Shown here in pieces: positions 24,815-33,770 of a DNA stretch of 64,000 nt. A program made the translations under genes and the position numbers. The notes below the pieces were generated by a model. That model saw only the letters and a program-made list of their open reading frames with translations, ran no database searches and had not been told where the DNA came from. This DNA is from Hymenobacter polaris (GTDB lineage: Bacteria > Bacteroidota > Bacteroidia > Cytophagales > Hymenobacteraceae). Within the stretch, counting starts at the first letter, position 1. Every line of letters starts with the position of its first letter. The DNA is taken from NCBI RefSeq assembly GCF_012927305.1, contig NZ_JABBGH010000003.1, positions 620,001 through 684,000 on the forward strand, written 5' to 3'.

Positions 24815-25204
24815 TTACATCGAGCTACTCATTTTGCCGCCACCCATCATCTTGCCCTTTTTGCCGCCGTGGTGCATCACCTGGCCGCCCATCGACACGC
24901 CTTCGCCGTCTTGGAGCATCATGGTTTTACCGCCGGCCATGGTTACCTGGCCGTTCGTGGCCACTTTGGTGCCGTTGCTCATGGTCATCTCCTGCGCCAT
25001 AGGCATCATTTTGCCGTCTTGCATTTGCATCATCTGGCCGCCGTGCATCATGACGCCGCTTTCGCGACCACGCGATTCCATACGCTTGTGCTTGGTGGGC
25101 ATGTGTCCCTCTTCTTTGGCAACGGCGGGCGCCGCCTGGGCGTGGGCGAGCGATGCGGAGGCTACCAAAGCCAACGAGGCGAGAATACTGGGAAAAGATT
25201 TCAT
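24815..25204 (-). CDS. Met/His-rich DUF6799 periplasmic protein
   Basis: From MKSFPSILASLALV the 129-residue product has a signal peptide (to HAQ). Two DUF6799-like repeats of about 25 residues follow (MMHGGQMMQMQDGKMMPMAQ; GGKTMMLQDGEGVSMGGQVM), then a tail of Met, Gly and Lys. The density of Met and His is striking, with MM pairs throughout the mature part. A role in copper or other soft-metal handling is possible from composition only. An upstream extension of the frame to 25468 is probably not translated, since it lacks signal features and overlaps the acetyltransferase gene. Confidence 0.7.
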   Translation of the reverse strand: MKSFPSILASLALVASASLAHAQAAPAVAKEEGHMPTKHKRMESRGRESGVMMHGGQMMQMQDGKMMPMAQEMTMSNGTKVATNGQVTMAGGKTMMLQDGEGVSMGGQVMHHGGKKGKMMGGGKMSSSM

Positions 25205-25281
25205 GAAGATTTGATAAGCTAACCAGCGGAACCTTACCGCTTTAGCTTGCTCTAACGCAGCGGCTAGCTTCGTGTTGCGCA

Positions 25282-25878
25282 TTAAGCTTCCGGCGCATAG
25301 CGCGTGAAGTACAAGATGTCGGGCTCGGGCGGCCGCGCTAGCACCCGGCGCAGTCCCTGGCGCAGGCGCGGCCAGTGCGTTGGCTGCGCCGGCTCGGCCA
25401 CGAAACCCAGGGCCTGCGCTACTGCCTGCCCGCGCAGGTTGTCGGCAAAGCAGCGAATGAGCAGGCATTGGGCTTTCACTTGCCCGAAGCCGAAGCCTAC
25501 CACGGCCCCTAGGGCCTCGCGGGCGTAGCCTTGACCCTCAGCCTGCGGGGCCAGGTAGTAGCCAATTTCGGCCTGGCCGGCCAGCTGCGGCATCAGGCAA
25601 ATATCACCGAGGTACACCTGGCCGGTGCGGTGCCAGATGCCGAATACGTAGAAGCGGCCAGTGCGCCAGTCGTGGGCAAAGGCGGCCAGTTGCGCGGGCG
25701 CGTGGGCCAACGTGGGCACGGCCAGCAGGCGGTCGGGAAAAGAAGTGGCGAGCCGGCCGCGGCTTTCATCAAGCACGGCAAAAAAGGACGGTGCGTCGGC
25801 CACCTCGTAGGGGCGCAGCAGCAGGCGCGGCGTAAGAAGCACTAGGGGGTCCAGACCAATAACGAGGGGCCCGGGCAT
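25282..25878 (-). CDS. GNAT family N-acetyltransferase (RimJ/RimL-like)
   Basis: This 198-residue protein begins with the TPRLLLRPYEVADAPSFFAVL motif typical of RimJ/RimL-type ribosomal or small-molecule acetyltransferases. It has the AEIGYYLAPQAEGQGYAREAL strand-loop-helix with the QGxA acetyl-CoA pyrophosphate loop, and LLIRCFADNLRGQAVAQALGF. The substrate is unknown. It is divergent from the downstream SDR gene, with only 75 bases between start codons. Confidence 0.85.
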   Translation of the reverse strand: MPGPLVIGLDPLVLLTPRLLLRPYEVADAPSFFAVLDESRGRLATSFPDRLLAVPTLAHAPAQLAAFAHDWRTGRFYVFGIWHRTGQVYLGDICLMPQLAGQAEIGYYLAPQAEGQGYAREALGAVVGFGFGQVKAQCLLIRCFADNLRGQAVAQALGFVAEPAQPTHWPRLRQGLRRVLARPPEPDILYFTRYAPEA

Positions 25879-25953
25879 AGTGAACCATAACCCCCCAAGC
25901 CTAAAACTAGTAAGAAAACCCGCATACTTCTCTTCTCTTTTTTTTCTTTTCCC

Positions 25954-26841
25954 ATGAACAGACTACAAGGTAAAGTTGCCATTGTGACGGGTGGCGGCGC
26001 GGGGGTTGGCGAGGCCATTTCCAAACTATTTGCCCAAGAAGGGGCGGCCGTGGTAGTGGCTGGCTTCCCCGAAGACCCCGTGCAGGCGGTGGTAGATGAG
26101 ATAAAAGCCAGCGGCGGCCGGGCCACTGCCTTCGAGGGCGACCTGTCGAGCCAGGCCGTGGCCGAGGCCTGCGTGCAAACCGCCGTGGGGGAGTTTGGCC
26201 AGCTCGACATTCTGGTAAACAACGCCGGTACTTTCCCGGCTGCCAAGGAATTGGATGAATACCCGGTCGAAGCCTTCGAGTACATGGTGAAGAACAACAT
26301 CTATACTGCTTTTCACATGAGTCGGGCCGCGCTGCCCGAACTCAAGAAGACCCGCGGCAACATCGTGAGTGCTGGTTCGGAGGCGGGCCACATGGGTGAG
26401 CCCAATAATACTCCCTACGGCGGCACCAAAGGCTTTATGCACGCCTTCACCCGCGGCATTGCCGGCGAGCAGGCCAAGCACGGCGTGCGCGCCAACTGCG
26501 TAGGCCCCGGCCCAATCGATACGGCCTGGACGCACAAGGAAACCGGCCCGATGAGCGCCGAGATGGAAAAGCAAACTACCGAAGGCGTGCCCATGGGTCG
26601 CCGCGGCACGCCCGAAGAAATTGCCAACGTGTACCTCTTCCTAGCCTCGGATGAGGCGAGCTACGTCACCGGCGCCATCTTCTTCGCCGATGGTGGCACT
26701 ACCATATCCAAGAGTGCCTCGGGCGCCCAGGTGCCCACCGACCTCAAGCAGGAGCCAAAGGGCAAGCTGGACCTGCGCCACAGCAAAGATGGCAACACCG
26801 AAGTGCGCCCCGAGGATGCCGGGCACATGGTGCGCAAATAG
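25954..26841 (+). CDS. Short-chain dehydrogenase/reductase
   Basis: A 295-residue classical-type SDR. It has the cofactor motif TGGGAGVG at 12-19, NNAG at 89-92, a Ser-containing strand IVSAGSEAG (catalytic Ser at 139 or 142) and the YGGTK active-site pair Tyr155/Lys159. The C-terminal 45 residues after the FADGGTT motif are hydrophilic and longer than usual (DLKQEPKGKLDLRHSKDG...), a feature of the YhdF/YgfF-like stress SDR group. Substrate unknown. Confidence 0.88.
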   Translation: MNRLQGKVAIVTGGGAGVGEAISKLFAQEGAAVVVAGFPEDPVQAVVDEIKASGGRATAFEGDLSSQAVAEACVQTAVGEFGQLDILVNNAGTFPAAKELDEYPVEAFEYMVKNNIYTAFHMSRAALPELKKTRGNIVSAGSEAGHMGEPNNTPYGGTKGFMHAFTRGIAGEQAKHGVRANCVGPGPIDTAWTHKETGPMSAEMEKQTTEGVPMGRRGTPEEIANVYLFLASDEASYVTGAIFFADGGTTISKSASGAQVPTDLKQEPKGKLDLRHSKDGNTEVRPEDAGHMVRK

Positions 26842-26884
26842 TTGCCTGAGCCTCAGAGTTGGCAGATTTTGCCAATTACTAAAA

Positions 26885-26920
26885 ACTAAAAAAGCCCCGC
26901 GTGCGCGGGGCTTTTTTAGT
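26885..26920. terminator. Perfect 17-bp terminator palindrome
   Basis: ACTAAAAAAGCCCCGCG and its exact complement flank a two-base loop. It serves the SDR on the plus strand and can also terminate the minus-strand gene at 27001. Confidence 0.9.
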
Positions 26921-27000
26921 GACTGCCTAGCCCACGACAGGCAGCTAGTGAGCCGTTCGCAAAATTCCAGAAAATTCAAAAAATCTGCCGAATTCGTGCG

Positions 27001-27414
27001 TTAGCTATATTGCTTGGGGCTGCCTAGGGCCTGCTGGGTTCGCATCACGTTCACCTGGCGGGCGGCCTCATTGAAGAACTCCAGGCGGCGAATCAGCATT
27101 TCCTTCACGAATACCCGGCCCTCGGGCGTGCGCATAATGGCGTGCTTATCGGCCAGCACCCGCTGCATGGCCCCTAGGGTCTGGTCTTCGTGGCGCATAA
27201 ACTGCTGCTGAAATTCGGCCAGCCGCGCCACTCCGGTGGCCGTGAGGGTGAAGTGCTCGCCGGCTCCCTGGTTCAGCACCTCGCACAAGATGTAGACTTC
27301 CAGCGGCAGGCTGGTTTCGAGGGCCGTCGTGCGCAGGTCGAGGCCGGCGGCCAGGGCGTCTAATATCACGCGCACATTGCGCTCAAACTGCTGGTAGTAG
27401 GCTTGGGCTTCCAT
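27001..27414 (-). CDS. Hypothetical protein, mostly helical
   Basis: I recognise no family for this 137-residue protein starting MEAQAYYQQFERNVRVILDA. It is predicted mostly helical, soluble and amphipathic (FMRHEDQTLGAMQRVLADKH; RRLEFFNEAARQVNVMR), with no signal peptide and one Cys. The frame begins 8 codons earlier, but the inner Met gives a better start. It is downstream of moxR on the same strand, across a hairpin repeat. Confidence 0.6.
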   Translation of the reverse strand: MEAQAYYQQFERNVRVILDALAAGLDLRTTALETSLPLEVYILCEVLNQGAGEHFTLTATGVARLAEFQQQFMRHEDQTLGAMQRVLADKHAIMRTPEGRVFVKEMLIRRLEFFNEAARQVNVMRTQQALGSPKQYS

Positions 27415-27439
27415 TGCGGGCAGGCTTAAAAAAGGCATT

Positions 27440-27528
27440 CATGCCGACGAAGGAAGCATCTCTGCCGCGTAAGTAATTCTGAACATTGAGATTACTTGTG
27501 CGGCAGAGATGCTTCCTTCGTCGGCATG
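27440..27528. repeat. Hairpin repeat, family 1 copy C
   Basis: Arms of 29 bases (27440-27468, 27500-27528) are perfectly complementary. The arms read CATGCCGACGAAGGAAGCAT, a different version of the family with matching changes in both arms. Loop ends can extend the pairing (taagtaat/attactt). Confidence 0.9.
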
Positions 27529-27546
27529 ACGTTCTGGGGATTATGA

Positions 27547-28512
<966 letters not shown>

Positions 28513-28561
28513 TAGCACGAACTACTTGGGTACTGGAATAAAGAAGAAAGAGCAGTAACAA

Positions 28562-28654
28562 AGAACGTCATGCTGAGGCCCGCGAAGCATCTCTCCCGAA
28601 CAATGACCCTAGGGGCCAGGTAGAGATGCTTCGACAGGCGCAGCATGACGTTCT
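28562..28654. repeat. Hairpin repeat, family 1 copy D
   Basis: Arms of 33 bases (28562-28594, 28622-28654) pair with a few mismatches. The loop holds CCCTAGGGG. It is the most decayed copy of the family and lies between moxR and the SurA-like gene. Confidence 0.85.
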
Positions 28655-28681
28655 CTTTTCAGTGGGGGTGCGCTGCCGTCA

Positions 28682-30058
28682 TCATTCGGTGCCCGCCGCC
28701 AGCACCTTGCACTGCGCATAGTCGGGGGCCACTTCCAGGTATACGGTGTTGCGGTTCTTCTCGTACCACTCCTCCAAGGCCTTGCTTTTCTTTTCGTTAA
28801 GCGCGGCCTGCGATATTTTCTGGTAGTCGTCGAGCAGGTTAGCCTGATGAGGCGGCGTGTTGCTCTTGAGGTACAGAATACGCATGGCGTCCTTGCCATC
28901 ATCGGTGCGGTAGGCGAGGGGCGGCGTAATGTGGCCTACCTTCATCGTGTCGATGGTGAAGAAGATGGCCGGGTCGAGCTTGTCGAGGGGCAGCTTTGAG
29001 CCGCCGTCCTGGCGGTTGGCCAGCAGGCCGCCGTTGCCGCTGGTGCCTTTATCCGTGCTGTTGTCCTTGGCAGCCTTGGCAAAGCTGATGCTATCGCTCA
29101 AAATCTGCTTGCGCAGGCGCGTCAGCTTCAACGCCGCCTCGCTGGCATCGGCCGCGCCGGTGGTGGGCTTTAGCAGGATGTGGCGGGTGGAATACTGGTC
29201 GCCCTTGCGCTCGATGAGCTGGATGAGGTGAAAGCCGAACTGCGACTCCACCACCGGCGAGAGCTGGCCGGGCTCCAGCTTGCGCGAGGCGGCCTCGTAC
29301 TCGGGCACCAGCTCGCCCTTCTTAAAATACCCTAGGTAGCCGCCCTGCGCCCCCGAGCCGGGGTCCTGCGAGTACTTCTTGGCCAACTCCTCAAAGCTCT
29401 CGCCGGCCTGAATGCGCCCGCGTAGGTCGTTGAGCTGGGAAATGGCCGCCTGCTTGGCCTTATCATTCACCTGGGCCGGGATAACTATCTGACCCACTTC
29501 CACTTCGGTGGAGTAGTACGGCAGACTGTCCTTCGGAATCTTGTCGAAGTACTCCTTCACCTCGCGGGGCGTCACCGTCACCTTGCCCGAAATCTTGTCC
29601 TGCATTTCCTGCTGCACCAGCTGGTCGCGCACCTGCGAGCGCAGGTCCTCCTTCAGCACCCGCACGGGCTTGTTATACAGCTCTTCCAGCTTTTTCTCCG
29701 AGCCCACCTGCTGCACAAAGTAGTTCATGCGGCGGTCCAGCTCGCTGTTCACGCGGCTATCGGTCACGGTCACTGAGTCGATATCGGCGCGGGCCAGCAT
29801 CAGCTTGTTCAGCACCAGGCTTTGCAGCACCTTGCAGCGCAGGTCGGGCGGCAGGGGCTTGCCCTGGGCGCGAGCCTGCTCCTGGGCCACAATGCCTTCC
29901 ACGTCGGAGCGCAGAATTATTTGGTTATCCACCTTCACAATAATGCCGTCGAGCATTTGCTGCCCGGTGCGCGGCCGGCTCATGCCCAACTGGGCACGGC
30001 TAGCCAGGGGCAGGCTGAGAAACAGAATCGCTACGAGGCACCAGGATAGTCGTTGCAT
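28682..30058 (-). CDS. SurA-like periplasmic peptidyl-prolyl isomerase
   Basis: A chaperone/foldase for outer-membrane proteins. The 458-residue product has a signal peptide (MQRLSWCLVAILFLSLPLAS), a SurA N-terminal domain (about 35-160, MLDGIIVKVDNQIILRSDVE) and two parvulin rotamase domains at about 182-285 and 288-405. The first carries GGYLGYFKKGELVPEYEAA and SQFGFHLIQ. It forms a same-strand pair with a second PpiC protein upstream, suggesting a shared role in outer-membrane biogenesis. Confidence 0.9.
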   Translation of the reverse strand: MQRLSWCLVAILFLSLPLASRAQLGMSRPRTGQQMLDGIIVKVDNQIILRSDVEGIVAQEQARAQGKPLPPDLRCKVLQSLVLNKLMLARADIDSVTVTDSRVNSELDRRMNYFVQQVGSEKKLEELYNKPVRVLKEDLRSQVRDQLVQQEMQDKISGKVTVTPREVKEYFDKIPKDSLPYYSTEVEVGQIVIPAQVNDKAKQAAISQLNDLRGRIQAGESFEELAKKYSQDPGSGAQGGYLGYFKKGELVPEYEAASRKLEPGQLSPVVESQFGFHLIQLIERKGDQYSTRHILLKPTTGAADASEAALKLTRLRKQILSDSISFAKAAKDNSTDKGTSGNGGLLANRQDGGSKLPLDKLDPAIFFTIDTMKVGHITPPLAYRTDDGKDAMRILYLKSNTPPHQANLLDDYQKISQAALNEKKSKALEEWYEKNRNTVYLEVAPDYAQCKVLAAGTE

Positions 30059-30308
30059 AAGTATCTAATGAGCAAGGGGCTACGGGTTGGTAGCCGTTGG
30101 CTGGAAGCAGGGTAATCGACAAGCGCCGCGCCGCTGGGCACACCAGCGGCTCTGGCCTACAGAGCCCCCTAGGGGGCAAATGGTTGCCAGCTGGTTAGCT
30201 GAACGCGGCCGACTGGCAAAACATAGCAGCCGGCTTGGCAAAATTTCAACTTTTTTTAACAAAGGAAGCTGCCGGCGGCCGCTGGGGCCTGGGGCCGGCG
30301 TGGCCCGC

Positions 30309-32696
30309 CTATTTCGTTATGAGCTTCGTCACTTCTTCCTCGTTCACTTTCACCGGATATTCGGCGCGCAGCTGCTCAATCCACTGCTTTTCGAGGTAGT
30401 TCTGGTAGTCGCTGGTGGCTTGGCCGCGGGCGTCGGCCAGGCGCTTGGGGCCGGGCGGCAGGCTCCGCTTGAGGTCGAGCAGGTAGTAGCGGCCGTCCTG
30501 CTGGGTGCGGTAGGTACCGGCGGGCTGGGTCAAGTACTCATCCACTACCTTGTTGTCACCCTTCTGGAAGGTACGCTGCTGAATCTGCACCGCCAGCGGA
30601 TTCTGCTGGTTGAGGTGGGCCTCCACGGTGGCGGGCGAGCTGCTGAAGAAGCTCACCTTCGTGTCGCCGGTGGCCGTGGTGGGGCTGCTGGCCGCCGCTA
30701 GGCTGAGGCGCGTGCGCACCACGCCGCCGGTTTGGGCCAGGTAGTCGAGGGCGGCGGCGGCGCGCTGGCGGGCCAGGGCCGCGCTTTCGCCCCGGCGCAC
30801 GTGCCCGGCAATGGTGGCCGAGAGGGTCGTATCCTGGTTGAGGCGCTGGGCAATGGCATCCAGGGCGGGCACGCCGTTGCTCTTGGCCGGCGTGGCGGTG
30901 CCTAGGGAAAAGTGTACTAGTGCCGAGCCGGCTTTGCCCGCCACCGGGTAGCGGCCGGCCGCCAGCTCACGCTGGGCGCGGGCCAGCACTTTGGGCGAGG
31001 CGGCCGAAATGAGCGTGCCTTGCACCCGCTGCCCAAACTGGTAGTTGGCTTGGTTGGCCAAAAAGAACTTGCGCAGCCCGGCCGTGTCCTCAATGGCCTT
31101 GCTCCACACCTTCTGGTCCATGAGCTGAAACAGCAAGATGCCGTCGCGGTACTCCTGCACCAGCATGCGGTAATCCTCATACTTAACGGGCAGGTGGTCG
31201 CGCTCGTAGTCGGTCAGCTTCTGGTCCACGTACTGGTCGTAGAGCTGCTGCATGGCAAACTCGGGCGTAGCCGTGGGGCGCGGGCGCTGGTTTTGCTGCA
31301 CATAGGCCAGGAAGTCGCTCACCGGATAGGCTTGGGTCATGATGGTAAACAGCGCCAGCTTGTCGCTGCCTGTTTTCACGGCTTTGCCCGCCTTGCCGCT
31401 GCTGGTAGGGGCTAGGCGCGCGGCATCGTACTTGTAGTGGCCCTTCAGTAGGGCCGTATCGCCTTGGGCAAAAGCGAGTTGCTTGGAAGCCGGAATTTCC
31501 CGAAACTGGTTTTCCTGACGGATGCGCTTGAGAAAGGCGGCGCGGTTTAGCTCCGAGCGCGAGTCCTTGCCCACTTTGCTGGTGAGCGTGGGCTTCAGCG
31601 TTTCAAACGAGGGAATGGGCTGCTTCTCTACCAGCTTGATGATGTGCCAGCCGTAGGGCGTTTGCACGGGCGGGGCAATGTCGCCGGGCTTTTGCAGCTT
31701 AAAGGCCACTTCCTCAAACGAGGGAATCATGCGGCCGGTGCCGAAGGCGGGCAGCTCGCCGCCGTTGGGGGCCGAGCCGGCATCTTCCGAAAACTGACTG
31801 ACCAGCTTGTTCCAATTCTCCCCCTTTTGCAGGCGGGCGTACAGCTCGTTTATTTTTTTGTGGGCCGCGGCCGAGTCGGTCGTAGGGGCCTGGGGCGTCA
31901 CGCGCACCATCAGGTGGGCCACTTTCACTTCGCCCTGGGCCGGGCGGCGGTCGTTTACCTTGATGATGTGGTAGCCGAAGCGCGTGCGAATGGGCACACT
32001 CACCTGCCCCACCGGCGTGCGGTAGGCGGCCGACTCAAACGGGTACACCATCTGCATGGCCGTGAAGTAGCCCAGCTTGCCGCCGTTTTCCTTAGCCGAA
32101 GGGTCTTCGCTGGTCGTGCGAGCCACGGTGCTAAAGTCCTCGCCGCCGCTGGTCACGCGCTGGCGCAGCGCCACTATCTTTTGGTAGGCGGCCAGGGTAT
32201 CGGCCGGGGTAGCGTCGGGCGCCACCCGAATAAGGATGTGCGAGGCGTTCACTTCCTGGCCCATGCGGGCGTAGGCTTCGCGCACCAGCTGGTCGGTCAC
32301 GCCCTTCTCGGTGAGGTAGGGCTGGGCCAGCTGCTGGCGGTAGCCCTCCAGCTCGCGCCGAAAAGCCTGGGTGGTGTCGAGGCCGTGCTTCTCGGCATCG
32401 AGCACCTTGAGCCGGAAGTTGGTATACAGGTTGAGGTACTCCGTGACGCTAGCGCGGGTGCCGTAGTCGGCAGCAGTGCCGTTGTTTTTCTTGTACACGT
32501 AGGCAAACTCGCGGGCCGGCACGGCGGTAGCGCCCAGGGTTTCGATGGTAGGCCCGGCGGGCGGCAGGGCTACTCCTACGGTTTGGGCTAGCCCGGCCGG
32601 CACGGTAGCCGTAGGGGTAGGCTTGCTGGTTTGGCAGGCGGCCAACTGCAGCAACGTAGCGGCAGTGGCCCCCACCAGCGAAAGGCGAGAAGGCAT
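30309..32696 (-). CDS. Large lipoprotein with PpiC isomerase domains
   Basis: The 795-residue product starts with a lipoprotein signal (MPSRLSLVGATAATLLQLAAC, lipid Cys21). Two good parvulin domains follow at about 140-250 (NASHILIRVAPD ... RFGYHIIKVNDR) and 253-360 (VKVAHLMVRVTPQ ... PYGWHIIKLVEK). The C-terminal half resembles a SurA/PpiD-type chaperone region plus a possible third, degenerate PPIase domain. It is likely anchored in the membrane, helping fold outer-membrane or secreted proteins. It precedes the SurA-like gene (250-base gap), and their functions probably overlap. Confidence 0.85.
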   Translation of the reverse strand: MPSRLSLVGATAATLLQLAACQTSKPTPTATVPAGLAQTVGVALPPAGPTIETLGATAVPAREFAYVYKKNNGTAADYGTRASVTEYLNLYTNFRLKVLDAEKHGLDTTQAFRRELEGYRQQLAQPYLTEKGVTDQLVREAYARMGQEVNASHILIRVAPDATPADTLAAYQKIVALRQRVTSGGEDFSTVARTTSEDPSAKENGGKLGYFTAMQMVYPFESAAYRTPVGQVSVPIRTRFGYHIIKVNDRRPAQGEVKVAHLMVRVTPQAPTTDSAAAHKKINELYARLQKGENWNKLVSQFSEDAGSAPNGGELPAFGTGRMIPSFEEVAFKLQKPGDIAPPVQTPYGWHIIKLVEKQPIPSFETLKPTLTSKVGKDSRSELNRAAFLKRIRQENQFREIPASKQLAFAQGDTALLKGHYKYDAARLAPTSSGKAGKAVKTGSDKLALFTIMTQAYPVSDFLAYVQQNQRPRPTATPEFAMQQLYDQYVDQKLTDYERDHLPVKYEDYRMLVQEYRDGILLFQLMDQKVWSKAIEDTAGLRKFFLANQANYQFGQRVQGTLISAASPKVLARAQRELAAGRYPVAGKAGSALVHFSLGTATPAKSNGVPALDAIAQRLNQDTTLSATIAGHVRRGESAALARQRAAAALDYLAQTGGVVRTRLSLAAASSPTTATGDTKVSFFSSSPATVEAHLNQQNPLAVQIQQRTFQKGDNKVVDEYLTQPAGTYRTQQDGRYYLLDLKRSLPPGPKRLADARGQATSDYQNYLEKQWIEQLRAEYPVKVNEEEVTKLITK

Positions 32697-32856
32697 AGAC
32701 GGTGATAGCGACTTGTGGTGAATGGACTATTTAGCAAGTCAACCCACTACAACACAAGTGCAATTTTACGAAGGAAAACGCGGGTGTGTCGCCCAACACC
32801 CGGCTAAGGCGCATGAGTTTCCTCCCAGGCCCCGCCAGCGCGGGCCTGGACCTTAG

Positions 32857-32890
32857 GGCGCCTGGTTGGCCTTAGGGCCAACCAGGTGCC
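32857..32890 (-). terminator. Hairpin directly after the RsbW-like gene
   Basis: A 15-bp stem (GGCGCCTGGTTGGCC with one G-U) and four-base loop start at the last base of the stop codon. A second GC hairpin (CCAGGCCC/GGGCCTGG) lies at about 32825-32849. There is no T tract, so they could stabilise the mRNA end instead of terminating. Confidence 0.5.
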
Positions 32891-33306
32891 TACCCTAGCT
32901 GCTTCGTCAGGTGGCAGATGGTGTGCGAATTGCGCTCAAAAAACACCACCTTGTCCATAATGCGCGACACCAAGGCCATGCCCATGCCGCCCTTGCGCCC
33001 CTGCCGGATGTACTCGCTCATATCGGGCGAGGGCGCTACATTGCTGGGCAGAAACAGCGTATTGCTATGGTCCTCAATCTCCACGTCCAGGTTGTGGTCG
33101 CGTAGCTGCATCAACAGGTCCAGGTACTGCGAGGCGTCCTCCTCGTTGGCGTGAATGATGAAATTGGCTACCACCTCATCTACGGCCAGCACTACCTGGT
33201 TTACCAGCACCTCATTGCCGTGAGCCGCCAGCAAAAAATCGCGCACAAAGTCGCGCACCTGCTGGAGGTTCTGGCGCGAGCATTGAATGCGTAGATGGCG
33301 GGTCAC
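32890..33306 (-). CDS. RsbW/SpoIIAB-like anti-sigma kinase
   Basis: In partner switching such a kinase binds a sigma factor or another target and phosphorylates its STAS antagonist. The 138-residue product has a GHKL ATPase fold with N-box AVDEVVANFIIHAN (Glu44, Asn48) and a G2-type loop KGGMGMALV at about 105-113. The G1 motif is EDHSN in place of the usual DxGxG, so ATP binding may be altered. It is downstream of the STAS and phosphatase genes on the same strand, completing the module. No sigma factor gene is seen nearby. Confidence 0.85.
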   Translation of the reverse strand: MTRHLRIQCSRQNLQQVRDFVRDFLLAAHGNEVLVNQVVLAVDEVVANFIIHANEEDASQYLDLLMQLRDHNLDVEIEDHSNTLFLPSNVAPSPDMSEYIRQGRKGGMGMALVSRIMDKVVFFERNSHTICHLTKQLG

Positions 33307-33317
33307 GGAAGGAGAAG

Positions 33318-33420
33318 TATGAATTATGAACTAGAAGCTATGAGTTATGACACGCGAAACAGTAGCCACATGCGGCCACCAGTTCAATTCATAATCACTA
33401 ACCCCTAATTCATAATTAAG
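33318..33420. other. AT-rich intergenic stretch with inverted-repeat words
   Basis: The gap between the RsbW-like and STAS genes contains gaattatgaact and agttcaattcataat, imperfect inverted copies, plus aattcataattaa. Similar words occur in the hairpin at 6819-6870. No gene is visible. It may be a decayed small repeat. Confidence 0.35.
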
Positions 33421-33750
33421 CTAAGCGGCTTGAGCTTCTTGCTCGGTTTGCACAATATTCATCAGCGAGTCGAGGCCGAGTATCTCAAACACGTTGAACA
33501 CCTTTTCCTGCATGTTAAAAAACACCAACTTCACGTTGGCATCCTGCAGGCGCTGCAAGTGTGAGATGAAGACGCCCAGGCCGGCCGAGGAGATGTAGCT
33601 GAGGCGCTGGCAGTCGATAAGTATTTTCTTGTAGCTCAGTAGCTCGGGTTTATTCAACTCAGCATCAAGCACTACTGCCGACGAGGCATCTAGCTCGCCG
33701 TCGAGTAGAAAAGTTTGGGTATCGCCAGAGGGTTGCGCGGTTACTTTCAT
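33421..33750 (-). CDS. STAS-domain anti-sigma antagonist (SpoIIAA/RsbV-like)
   Basis: This 109-residue protein is a single STAS domain. The phospho-acceptor region is SYISSAGLGVFISHL, with Ser55 aligned with the SpoIIAA phosphoserine. Unphosphorylated STAS protein would bind the RsbW-like kinase and release its target. The start MKVTAQPSGD was chosen over one 7 codons earlier, which would overlap the phosphatase stop codon. It stands between the phosphatase (20 bases upstream) and the kinase (114 bases downstream), all on the minus strand. Confidence 0.9.
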   Translation of the reverse strand: MKVTAQPSGDTQTFLLDGELDASSAVVLDAELNKPELLSYKKILIDCQRLSYISSAGLGVFISHLQRLQDANVKLVFFNMQEKVFNVFEILGLDSLMNIVQTEQEAQAA

Positions 33751-33770
33751 ACTAGGGCCATACGAGGGCA

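Noticed and set aside
31644..32591. 315-codon plus-strand frame opposite the PpiC lipoprotein
   Set aside because: It is antisense to a gene with clear rotamase domains; composition is Gly/His/Ala-rich and without motifs, a typical shadow of GC-rich coding sequence.
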